64,000 nt of DNA from Galbula dea (Eukaryota > Chordata > Aves > Piciformes > Galbulidae): NCBI GenBank assembly GCA_013399015.1, contig VWZX01005792.1:1605529-1669528 (forward strand), read 5' to 3'. The translations under genes and the position numbers were made by a program. Positions 53,701 through 61,137 of this stretch are shown in pieces. Each line of letters begins with the position of its first letter. Position 1 is the stretch's first letter. The notes beneath the pieces were generated by a model. It did no database searches. It was not told the origin of the DNA and saw only the letters and a list, made by a program, of their open reading frames with translations.

Positions 53701-56700
53701 AAAAGATTCATTTATTCAGTTTTACAGAACAAGAAAAAGAAATTTGACATGCTTACTTATCAATGTTGCATCATGAAGCCCTTTGAAACTCTTAAGAATA
53801 CTCCAAAAAGGCATCACTAAATATGAAATACATACTGTGTGTCTTTCAGATCTAGTTCTGCCACTGCAGTAACAAATGGCACTAGCTTATGGTGGTGTAG
53901 CAATAATCGTACAAGAGGCAGAACAGCATCACACTTGTCTCGACAAACTTCACTCAGTATGTAGGCAGCAGATGCAGAAATCGGCTGTGAGAAAGCAGAA
54001 TATGAAATGAGGAGTGAAATAGTTAAGTGTTCTTCATTTATTTGGTAAAGTACAGATTAAACCTAACTAAACTACAGACATAGCTTAACACAAAACTCCC
54101 AACATTTGCTGTGTAACATGACAATTCAAAGTTTCAATTCTATGGAAATACTTCATTAAGAATTGGTATTACCTACTCCATACTGGACATTTAAAAATGA
54201 AATTCAGCATATACTTACCCTTCTCTTTTTCCCTAAAAGGTTTAGAGTATGGCTTTGTCACAACTCCAAGTAAGAGGCAGTAAGCAATTCCTATACTATA
54301 ATGTTTTAAACCATTTACAGTACTTTTAAAACTATAGTCAGAGCACATTAAAATTCAGTTCTCACACCTCTGAAGTGTTGTGGCCATTCTACAGTTGGGA
54401 ATTTAAAAGCAAAATCTGATCAAAGTAAGTAAAAAAAGACAGCTGCTGACTGTCACTAGCTACATACTCAGCTCTTCCTGAATTCCAACGAATCAGTATT
54501 TAAATATGGTCCAGCAAAAATTTCAGTCACAATCTGCTTTCTCTTTCACTGCTTTCTCCTCTGCTAGTACTTAAACCAACACTGAAGTGAAGAAAGGCTA
54601 TAGAAGATCTACAAATCAAAATCTGCCTCAATGTTATGATAACCATCTACCACACTACCCCGTCTTTGTCATACAAAAAATTCAGTTATGGTGATAAAAA
54701 TACTGGGCAAAACAGAAGCAACTCAGAAGAAGTGGAATTAGAAACAGATAATTTTTGGTAAAATCAATTATCTGCCCCTTCAGTGCCAACAATGGATCAG
54801 TGTCCCTGGAAAACCACTAAATCCATGGAGCCAATAGCAGCCAGTGGGAAAACACAACCTTGATAAGGAGCACCCAATGAGACAAAAGCATTTTATCTCT
54901 CCAGTCCCACAGTATAGATTATTTCATTCTCTCTGTTGGTTCTTCAAAACTAAGAAGAAAATCTTAGTAGTTTGGAGGAAAAGTAAATGATCTACAAGCT
55001 GCTGATCTGGCTGTGACAGAAGTAATCCACACAAAGGACTAAAAAAATTCTCCAGATATGCACAGGATCATACAATGGTTTGGGTTGGAAGGGACCTTAA
55101 AGATCTACTTCATTTGTCTAAACATAGAGTTGCACAATTCACATTCTCATACAGGACTGCATAATTCATTGGAAGTTTTCATTTTAGAAGAAATTTTCAA
55201 CAGAAGTACCTGAACATCTGATGATTTTAGCAGCAAGTTTCTTAGAGAAGCATAGTACTCAGATGGAAGTACACAGTCTTCAGTATAACAGATATTTAAC
55301 CTAAGTGATCCCAAATCATCAGTTTTAGAAGACTTGTTTCCGTTTTCTCTTGGTTGAAGTAAGTACCTGGAAACAGCAGGGCAATTCTAAAGCACTAGAT
55401 TGGCATTTCATTAATTTGACTAATTCTGCAATAAACAAAGTATCACATTTAATTATTTCAGAATACTTAAAAGTGAGCCTAAAAACTGGCAACAGAAGTC
55501 ACATTAAACAACTTCACACAAAGGAGAGAAAATAAAGGAGCAGAATCACATTCAGGATGACATTTAAACAATAAGACCAAGAATCAGAGTTCAGCTTAGA
55601 CACGTTCAAGACACTTGGGGCCTGAGGCAGCTACATGGAGCAGAACCACAGTGGTTCCTGAAAAGATCTGTGTTCCATTTAGTTCCTATTTACCTACTTC
55701 CTTCCTTTGTGTTTTCTACGTGGATATGCATGGACTTCCTTCACTCTTCACCCTTGACTGAAAGGTTTGCTAAAAGCAGAATATTCTACACGCTGGGGTA
55801 CTCCAATCTGTTGTGTTTGTAATTTCATGCTGCTAAGCATTTGCAAGAGGTAAAGAGGCTAGAGATTGGCTCCTCCTTGCAAGATCTTCAGAAGTGAGGT
55901 TGCTGCTATGTTATAAGCAGAAGTCTATCTTTCCTGAATTCTCTTCATACCTTACCCTTTAAGCTTTTAAACTTCTATGTCTGCCCCCCGAAGTGACATT
56001 GGCCTGGTTCCAGAAGACACTTTCTGAACCTCTCCAAGCAAGAAAAAAAAACCCCAAGAAACCATACTTAAAAGATCATTTTAAAATAAACTCTTCATCA
56101 CTCATTCTGGAAGCCTCACTTAGGGATCTGATTACAAGTGATATAATTCTGAGAAGTTCCAGATTTGCTCTTTAGGCTGAAAAGCACAAACAGATCACTA
56201 CAATCCACTAAGCTGACTGAAAGGTAGTTATGCTTTTAGTCTCCCTTTCTTCACTCTCCACACTTTCCCCTCAAACACTATTCTGTGAGTGTGGGCAGAC
56301 TGGGGAAAGAGCTAAAGGTACCCTCTGGCAAGGTAAATTTCTTCAGCAGGGAAACTTTCTAGAAAGACATTTTAACTATACTAGAACAGAAAGATACATT
56401 TTGTTGTATAATCAGAATAAAACGTATCCTGTGCAAGGGAAGATCTTCAAAATAAGAGCAAATTCACTTCTGAGCCATCATTTCTTACCATGCTTTAAAT
56501 GAATCATTTCTTAACACCTTCACAGGAACTTTAATTTCTCCTAGAAAGACATCTTGTACCAAATTTCCGTTGTTCCATATGTCAACCCTGAAAATAAAAA
56601 CACTTTAATTTTTTGTCATCCCAGACAGCAATAAAAAAATCTTCCAAGTTAACAATAACTGCCTTACAGCACAAATCCACATGCATGCAGGCAGATGATG

Positions 56701-59700
56701 TTAGAAATCTCACTTCATTCTAAGTAAAACAAGAAAAATCAAACCAGTGGTGTACTAACCCATAAGGAACAGATAAAGAAACAAACAGTGAAAGTTAGAC
56801 TTGCAGACCTTGCATCAGTAAACAAAAGTGGTATTGGCAACATGTATGTATTCTTAGCAGTCTCTCCTTCCAAAACTGTGCACATTTCTTCTCAGATAAT
56901 TAAAGTAAGTTTTCCAACAACTATATTTATATATCTCTAGCTAATGACTAGAATTTGGCACACTGCAGCGCCACACCAACACATGCGCTTATTTTTCCAA
57001 ACAGCAGCTTGTATGCTTAGAACCTCAAAAGGAATCACAGACTCCAGACATGCACTTTGTTTTTTTTTTCTATTACTTCTTACCTCTCTGACATTTCTGA
57101 CAGACAGCAGGTGTTAAGAAGAACAAAAAAAATTAATACTAGATTTGTTGGGGCATTATTGTTTTTCTAAATATATCTGCACCTATAATGAAAGATACAA
57201 TTCTAATTAAGATATTCCTGAAGCTAATAGTTTAAAATGCACATACCAAGTTCCATAATAGCTACTAAAACTAACTACTAAATTCTCCTTCTGATGCCTG
57301 TTAGGAAACATATGCTAGCCTTGAAGATCATCTGTCATTCAGCAGATCTGGTGCACATATGTTCATGAGCATAATAAAGAAAGAAACTGAGGACAGGGGC
57401 TCTCAACTGTTTTAACTATGTAACATAAACACAGATAGACCTGCTCCAAGGGTAAAGAAACAGTAAAGGGGAAGATACTTTGAAGTATTCCATTTGCAAG
57501 GAAAAGATTCAACAGATGTTCCTCTGATAAGCAATGTGAAATCCCAAGATGCTTTAAAGATGCTTTTCCCTCCTTCTTGTAAAGGCCAACTACGTTTGAA
57601 ACCACAGACTAGCATCAGGTTTGTTGTTATACTTTAGCACAAGTTCTATTACCAATATTATGCCCAAAATAATACATATTGGTAAGAGGAAGTCATGTCT
57701 CTTTACTTATTGGCACAGGAAACAAGTTTAGGCTGCTAGATACACTCCACCACTAATTACTTAAAAACCCCTCCTCTTCAGTAAGAAACGCACTAAAAAA
57801 TCCAAGTAATTTTACATGTTAGAAGCACCTTTTCTCTAAGTATCATCTATAATTCTCTGTATTTACACTAAACTAAAAATTTATTTTAGTTGTCTTTGCT
57901 GTCTTGATAAAATATGATGATTTATTAATGACAAAATAAATCCCTTTCTACACAGCTTACCTGACTTCTAGTTTCTCAATATCTTCTTCTTCCACCTGAA
58001 ACTGTGACTTTTTGGTGTAACTGCTGGACCTGGTTACCTGCAAGTAAATTCCTCATATTAACACACTTTTTAACTGTTGTATTATGGATGTCACAAAAAA
58101 AACCCAAAGAAAACCTTGTCTCTTTAATACTGGTTAACAGTTACTGTTCCTTTTAAAAAGGAACAAGTTCAATTCACCAAACTGCCTTTTGACAGAAAGC
58201 AGGTGAAAAAATGGTTCATGCTGGAGACTGATGAGGGCTTGCTGATATCAAGGGAATTACAGCATAGATCTATTAGGAAAAAACAAGAAAGAAGTATGAC
58301 ATGATTTTTTTTGAATTCAGCATGAGCCCCAAGAAAGCAGTGAAGTTAATTCTGAGGTTAACAAAGCAACAAGTAAGAAGTCCACTCTTCTTGTCCCAGT
58401 TATACCACAATTGTAACCTCTTAAATTTCCTCTTTTATTGACTGATTGTATTATCAGTTTAACTCCAATAAATCATAAGTCATAAAGTTACTGGAGTAGT
58501 CTGTATCACATTTTTATCCTACTATCTTACTTCCTAAGAAATTACATTCAGTATCTTGAGCAGGTCAACTGAAAACACACCATACAGTGATAATCTATAT
58601 GTAAGTATGAAACAATCTCCCTGAAGTTCCACAGCAGGACCAGGAGCTATATAAGCACAGTAAATTATAACACATTTAAGCCACATGTAATAGTTCTACT
58701 ACTTCCAACTCTCACCTGAACAGTACAGTATGCTTACATGCAAATGTAGTTTTTATTAAGAGAGACATATCAGATGAAAATTCAAAGTCATAATGTGGTT
58801 ATGTATGTTTTAGGGTAACTCATGTAGGATTGAAATAAATCCTAAATAACAAAAAAGTTAACATTTAAAAAAATAAAATAGTGAAGTTAGCCTTTACTGG
58901 ACATAATGGCTACATTGTTTAATTAAAGAAATTAACTGGGTTTTTTAAGCTCAATGTTCTTTAAAAATATTTAAGCTCAATATTCTTTAAAAATATTTAA
59001 ATTGAATTCCACAGGATAGGTTAAAGTTCTCCCAGAACTCCTGATGGCAACAGAGGCTACATAAAGTGATTAAAGATACTGAATTACCTTGACGTATGTG
59101 CTTCTGAAAAAGCATTTTTTCACATAGCAATTAAAGGGGAATGCTATTGTCTGGCAGTCCCCATAAATTTAAGTGTATAATTCACTTACATTTGGGAGGC
59201 TAGTAAAAGCTCTTCAATTTGCTGGAAGAGAGCTTTTTGCACTGGGTATTGCTATATAGCTTGCTTAAAAATATTTGAAGGATTGCATAAAATAAACAGG
59301 CAGAATACCACACAAAAAGTTACCTCAAAATAAAATGTTTCGTTAAACTGCGGATTGCTTGTTTTCTTCTTTACTTTGGTCTTCTTTTGGTCATTCCTGT
59401 TCCAATGTGGTAAAATTTTTACCATAGACAACTTAAACACACAATTATAAAGACATTCTATTGCCAAGAGGACCCACGCGTTTACATTAAAACCACCTTT
59501 TCTTTTGTCATTTTAGAGATCACTTTGACTAATGAAGAAAATGCTAAATTAAATGAGTTCATTTGCACAATATAGTTTGAAGTTAAAATTTCAAGTGCTG
59601 TTATCTAGTCAATTGCTATTATTATCTAGTTAATCGTGCATCTGTCCAGTTTCTGGTTCAATTCACAAATGAGTATAATTTACTCATATCAAGTAAAAAT

Positions 59701-61137
59701 ATATCAACAACTTCTAAAGCATTTCAAACATAACTCTGCAGGCAATTTCTTTACCAGCACTTGCAGGTTTTCCCACCCTCTATTACTGGGGAAACACCCA
59801 TTACTTCTTTACAGACAGAGGCTTACAGCATGCCACTGAACGTTTCCTTTGGCAGAAATCACTGCTAATGCTTATATGCTAAACAGCATAGGGTCAAACA
59901 AAACAATCTCTCCCCACTCCTTTGTGGTTTATATAGATGTGGGGTTTTTTGATTTTACACATTTTATAAAAGAATTTTATAAGAGAATAGTTAGTAAAAG
60001 GCTACAGTAGTATAAGAAAGCTTTCTAAAAGAATTAAATATAAAGCATGGGGGAAAAACAGATGAGAGAGAATTAAAAATTGTCCTAGACATCCACTCAA
60101 TGTTTTCAGTCACTGACCATATAAATATTCCAATCGTGGTACATGAGTCACACACGTGTGATTGGAAAATGTTAACCATGAGCTCCTGTCAGATTTGCAC
60201 ATGTATTCACATATCAACTGGGTCAGTATTTTGTGGGACCAACATTCACCCAGTTCTATCTGTATCGCAGGACTTGAACAGGAAATACATGTCAATTTAC
60301 CTTCTTTGGCAATCAACACCATACTTTCTAGGTATAATGGTCAAATCTCCTTAGTTCTCTTAAAACCAACCAACCACCCACCAAAAAACAAACAAAAAAC
60401 CCCCCACCAAAACCAAACAAAAAAAAATAAATCCCCAAACAAAACAACAAACACAAACCAAACTAAATAAACACCCACTAAAAAAACCCCCCCAACACAA
60501 CCCTAAAAAAAAAGCAATCATGGATTACCAAAGACAAAAAAATGCCCCATTCACTCAGAGCTTACTTGGAGGCAATCCATCCTAACTCTTTAAAAACATG
60601 CAAGTTTGCTAGATGATGTTCTGGTACTCTGCACACAGTGGCAACTCTTCAGTACAACAGAAAGTGGATGGACTAAGATTTAATGTGCAGAAAAGAAACA
60701 ACTGCTGCTTAGCCTGCAGGACTGTTACTGAGCAGTGATTTGCAGATAGTGGATCTGTGGGATGTGTGATTTTTCTTAAATGAAAACATTCAACAGTTAT
60801 TCAGGATTACCAAGACATAAATAGGCAATATTTAAACTGTGGGGACTTGAATGTAGTATCCTGAAGGTGCTGTCATTAGAAAGGTCTCACCAAAACCTCT
60901 ACTCTCTTACTTCCTCCCAACTGCTAAATATCTGTTGCAAAGAAACTCACACATTAAGAAAACCAGGGAGAAGATAAAGGCAAGTGTGCAATTGACACTC
61001 TCACTCTCTATATATATGTCTCAGATTCATTTAATTTTAGACTACAATGTTACCTGGAAGGCCCCACAAGAGAGACTGTTGCATAAGGGTCACAATTCTG
61101 TCCATTTATGAGAGGCAACCCATGACACTCCTTTATG
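38740..61137 (-). CDS. RASA2: RASA2 (GAP1m), Ras GTPase-activating protein, C-terminal 673 codons
   Basis: Ras GAP of the GAP1 family, which binds inositol phosphates and switches Ras off at the membrane. Nineteen exons in the window join in phase from residue IKECHGLPLING to ENPIVGKVS and TAA. Domains in order: C2B (CHGLPLINGQNCDPYATVS onward, exons to about 55210); RasGAP, with the arginine-finger segment NTVFRGNSLATR and the FLR motif SFVFLRFFAVAVV; PH (KRAQGRTRIGKKNFKKRWF); Btk-type zinc motif, HP-x(9)-CC-x(9)-C, at 42221-42429. The first codon is split, and the N-terminus and C2A domain lie right of the window. Human RASA2 has about 850 residues, so roughly 175 are missing here. RASA3 is the closest alternative; the C-terminal RKKRSSSAKYGS/ENPIVGK fits RASA2. 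No frameshifts or in-frame stops. Confidence 0.96.
39636..39825 (-). CDS. RASA2: RASA2 window exon 18
   Basis: Acceptor TTTGCAG, donor GTAAGT. Encodes EACGSIAVYQGPRKEPDDYS to KKRSSSAKYGS. The frame would run to an in-frame TAA inside the donor, but splicing after AGTGA restores the conserved ending in the last exon. Confidence 0.94.
40404..40507 (-). CDS. RASA2: RASA2 window exon 17
   Basis: Acceptor TTTTTAG, donor GTACTC. Encodes DVPADTQIEIDGDRETERIY then SLFTINMSKLQKLE; 104 nt. Confidence 0.93.
40905..41455 (+). mobile_element. CR1 LINE, 3' end of ORF2 and 3' UTR (second subfamily)
   Basis: GTGAGGCCCCACCTGGAGTA, then a frame reading LLKQVQRRATKMIRGLEHLP and LFSLEKRRLRGDL, then the 3' end GATGATCTTTAAGGTCCCTT. 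The MIRGLEHL and CNRATG variants separate it from the MMKGLEHL copies at 29.2, 45.0 and 49.6 kb. Antisense to RASA2. Confidence 0.88.
42221..42429 (-). CDS. RASA2: RASA2 window exon 16 (PH end and Btk zinc motif)
   Basis: Acceptor TCTACAG, donor GTAAGT. Starts MFQVLHGEKPLYIQANNCVE and continues EASEWIEALCRVTRCNQ. Btk-type zinc ligands are the His of FYHPSAF, the CC of WLCCKA and the Cys of VGCARC; 209 nt. Confidence 0.95.
42613..42690. repeat. A/C-rich low-complexity tract
   Basis: About 75 nt of A and C on the plus strand (AACAACCCCCAACCCTAAAC), in a RASA2 intron. Confidence 0.8.
43301..43383 (-). CDS. RASA2: RASA2 window exon 15 (PH domain)
   Basis: Acceptor TTTACAG, donor GTAAGT. Encodes (D)KEPIFTIPIKNILAVEKL then DENSFNKKN; 83 nt. 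The PH loop here looks about two residues shorter than the human sequence as I remember it. Confidence 0.93.
43658..43764 (-). CDS. RASA2: RASA2 window exon 14 (PH domain)
   Basis: Acceptor TTTACAG, donor GTAAAG. Encodes EMYKRAQGRTRIGKKNFKKR then WFCLTSRELTYHKQQ. The basic KKNFKKRWF stretch is the phosphoinositide-binding signature; 107 nt. Confidence 0.95.
44835..45677 (+). mobile_element. CR1 LINE with internal deletion (endonuclease end joined to late RT)
   Basis: Starts in the endonuclease domain (DDPTRRGVLLDLILTNKEGL), runs to SKITG near 45035 and then jumps to TLNWVEWLTHQ/DDTKLGGVADTPEG of the late reverse transcriptase, so about 1.5 kb of ORF2 is missing. Continues through GVLVNGRMSMSQQCALVARR and MMKGLEHLPSEERLRELGL to 45677, where the inverted RASA2 exon begins. 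Confidence 0.85.
45678..45748 (+). pseudogene. Inverted, decayed copy of a RASA2 C2A exon with its 5' splice site
   Basis: On the plus strand, opposite to the host gene, the frame reads DFFCTINVDQEVVFRAQVVE then KSL, followed by AGGTAAGC. From memory, the human RASA2 C2A exon differs at only about five of 23 positions, and RASA3 at about eight. The real exon belongs upstream on the minus strand, beyond the right edge. The copy ends at a canonical donor (exon end 45748) and continues into about 100 nt of non-CR1 DNA to 45853, probably its old intron. CR1 sequence flanks it on both sides (to 45677 and from 45854). It includes intron-side sequence, so it is not a spliced retrocopy. Non-functional on the RASA2 strand. 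Confidence 0.75.
45854..45931 (+). mobile_element. CR1 3' end, continuation of the 44835 element
   Basis: TTAGGGAATCGTGCTGTGGC, GGACTAGATGATCTTTTGAG, GTCCCTTCCAAATCC and terminal ACATTCTGTAATT. Compared with the 29.2-kb copy, about 200 nt of CR1 is missing between 45677 and 45854, replaced by the 176-nt RASA2-derived insert. Confidence 0.85.
46101..46174 (-). CDS. RASA2: RASA2 window exon 13
   Basis: Acceptor CCTTAAG, donor GTAAAT. Encodes FLDDVSSAESKEPSGLSEPV then HLKE; 74 nt, ending in a split Gly. Confidence 0.93.
46483..46586. repeat. G/T-rich low-complexity tract
   Basis: About 100 nt almost without A or C on the plus strand (runs such as GGGGTTTTTTTGTTGTGGG), in a RASA2 intron. The open frames across it are compositional. 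Confidence 0.85.
46717..46794 (-). CDS. RASA2: RASA2 window exon 12
   Basis: Acceptor CTTTCAG, donor GTACTT. Encodes SSFKETFMSEFFKKFQEEKF then TESVKK; 78 nt. Confidence 0.93.
46876..46962 (-). CDS. RASA2: RASA2 window exon 11
   Basis: Acceptor ATTTTAG, donor GTAAGG. Encodes DAQTSRTLTLVSKAIQTLGS then WGSLTKSKL; 87 nt. The terminal Leu is one residue more than the human form I recall, so the exact donor could be checked with mRNA. Confidence 0.92.
48115..48221 (-). CDS. RASA2: RASA2 window exon 10 (FLR motif)
   Basis: Acceptor CTCTGCAG, donor GTAAGT. Encodes DPHVQYSAVSSFVFLRFFAV then AVVSPHTFHLRPHHP, including the structural FLR motif of RasGAPs; 107 nt. Confidence 0.95.
48402..48477 (-). mobile_element. 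CR1 LINE, 3' end fragment
   Basis: Reverse complement of the CR1 3' terminus: ATTAGGAGTTGGAAGGGACC, ATCATCTAGTCCAACCCCCC. Shares a 48-bp identical block with the inverted piece at 50034-50080. Confidence 0.85.
48994..49162 (-). mobile_element. Candidate tRNA-Glu/CR1 composite SINE
   Basis: A 72-nt tRNA-Glu-like head is joined without spacer to about 97 nt of CR1 3' end (from GCTTTGTTGTAACCTAGTC to the CR1 terminus CCAACTCCGAACATACTG). Bird SINEs known from passerines have this plan: a tRNA head and the 3' tail of a CR1 that mobilises them. I see no clear target-site duplication. One copy only in the window, so chance insertion of a tRNA pseudogene next to a CR1 end remains possible. Confidence 0.6.
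49091..49162 (-). pseudogene. tRNA-Glu(CTC)-like sequence, 5' acceptor strand lost
   Basis: Minus strand matches vertebrate tRNA-Glu: A box TGGTCTAGTGG, anticodon loop CTCTCAT with CTC, B box GGTTCAAATCC (one CpG-type change), 3' end TCAGGGAA. The T stem (CTGGG/CCCAG) pairs fully and the anticodon stem (CAGTG/CGCTG) pairs with one G-T. The 5' acceptor strand, GAGGAGG, pairs with the 3' strand at only two of seven positions, so a functional tRNA is unlikely. It is followed directly by a CR1 tail (48994-49090), suggesting a SINE head rather than an isolated tRNA pseudogene. Confidence 0.8.
49618..50014 (+). mobile_element. CR1 LINE, 3' part
   Basis: GAACTGCTTGAAAGAGTCCA onward, MEKRRLRGDIIYAFQYVKG frame, VRVPEHWNRLPREVV, ending at GTAGGGAATCCTC, where the normal CR1 end is replaced by the fold-back at 50034-50114. 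Confidence 0.88.
50034..50114. repeat. Fold-back CR1 terminus (inverted repeat)
   Basis: Left arm GAATCACAGAATATTAGGAG... (50038-50067) is an antisense CR1 3' end; right arm TCCCTTCCGAATCTTAAC... (50086-50114) is a sense CR1 3' end; spacer 18 nt. The arms pair over about 30 bp with a few mismatches. Confidence 0.8.
50294..50417 (-). CDS. RASA2: RASA2 window exon 9
   Basis: Acceptor ATTGCAG, donor GTAAGT. Encodes ENLRYYVDKVFHEIVQSSIS then CPTLMCDVFYSLRHLAVRRFP; 124 nt, ending in a split Asn. Confidence 0.94.
51107..51181 (-). CDS. RASA2: RASA2 window exon 8
   Basis: Acceptor TTTCAG, donor GTGAGT. Encodes ICECPKPCEIDPIKLREGDN then VEINM; 75 nt, phase 0 both sides. Confidence 0.94.
51530..52345 (+). 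mobile_element. CR1 LINE retaining a GC-rich 5' leader, internally deleted, 3' truncated
   Basis: A GC-rich leader (about 51530-51790, including GAGGAAGGGGCGGAGCAGG and GAGATTTAAAGAACTC) resembles the 5' UTR of full-length CR1. It is followed by a short frame with MVATQRGKAVLPAPSKRN, then the endonuclease domain: GGVVALYIRHQLESM, LMGDFNHPDICWRD-type sequence at 52119, MVEEPTRKGAMLHLVLTNRK and GCSDHEALE. ORF1 is mostly missing and the element stops in the endonuclease. The ORF1 assignment is from memory and is uncertain; the endonuclease is clear. Confidence 0.7.
52400..52514 (-). CDS. RASA2: RASA2 window exon 7 (arginine finger)
   Basis: Acceptor CTTGCAG, donor GTAGGT. Encodes EANTVFRGNSLATRCVDEMM then KIVGKHYLKVTLKPVIDE. 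The Arg of VFRGN corresponds to the catalytic arginine finger of RasGAPs. A CR1 fragment ends about 55 nt into the following intron. Confidence 0.95.
53836..53984 (-). CDS. RASA2: RASA2 window exon 6 (start of GAP region)
   Basis: Acceptor TCACAG, donor GTATGT. Encodes PISASAAYILSEVCRDK to AVAELDLKDT; ends in a split Gln. 149 nt. Confidence 0.94.
55063..55112 (-). mobile_element. CR1 LINE, short 3' end fragment
   Basis: CATACAATGGTTTGGGTTGG then AAGGGACCTTAAAGATC, the reverse complement of a CR1 terminus; about 100 nt downstream of RASA2 window exon 5 in transcription order. Confidence 0.75.
55210..55366 (-). CDS. RASA2: RASA2 window exon 5 (end of C2B and linker)
   Basis: Acceptor TTTCCAG, donor GTACTT (weak but family-consistent). 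Encodes YLLQPRENGNKSSKTDDLGS to LLLKSSDVQ; 157 nt. Confidence 0.93.
56489..56587 (-). CDS. RASA2: RASA2 window exon 4
   Basis: Acceptor TTTTCAG, donor GTAAGA. Encodes VDIWNNGNLVQDVFLGEIKV then PVKVLRNDSFKA; 99 nt, ending in a split Trp. Confidence 0.94.
57961..58037 (-). CDS. RASA2: RASA2 window exon 3
   Basis: Acceptor TTGCAG, donor GTAAGC. Encodes VTRSSSYTKKSQFQVEEEDI then EKLEV; 77 nt. Confidence 0.93.
58945..58996. repeat. 26-bp tandem duplication
   Basis: TTAAGCTCAATGTTCTTTAA... is followed at once by a second copy with a single G-to-A change; in a RASA2 intron. Confidence 0.9.
59324..59396 (-). CDS. RASA2: RASA2 window exon 2
   Basis: Acceptor GGAACAG, donor GTAACT. Encodes (R)NDQKKTKVKKKTSNPQF then NETFYFE; 73 nt. 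Confidence 0.94.
60361..60522. repeat. A/C-rich low-complexity tract (largest)
   Basis: About 160 nt almost without G on the plus strand (AACCAACCAACCACCCACC at the start, AAAAAACCCCCCCAACAC near the end), in the RASA2 intron between the first two window exons. Confidence 0.9.
61054..61137 (-). CDS. RASA2: RASA2 window exon 1 (start of C2B)
   Basis: Acceptor CCTTGTAG, donor GTAACA. Encodes IKECHGLPLINGQNCDPYAT then VSLVGPS; begins at the third base of a codon and splits an Arg at the end. Probably exon 6 of 24 if the human exon count holds. Confidence 0.94.

Larger units (their letters stand above)
38771..61053 (-). other. RASA2: RASA2 introns within the window
   Basis: Eighteen introns from about 80 nt (46795-46875) to 2.3 kb (43765-46100). 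All have GT-AG ends. They hold all CR1 pieces from 40.9 to 55.1 kb, the inverted exon copy, the tRNA-Glu/CR1 composite and the A/C and G/T tracts. The largest gaps without listed content (52515-53835, 53985-55062, 56588-57960) show only AT-rich sequence. Confidence 0.85.
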
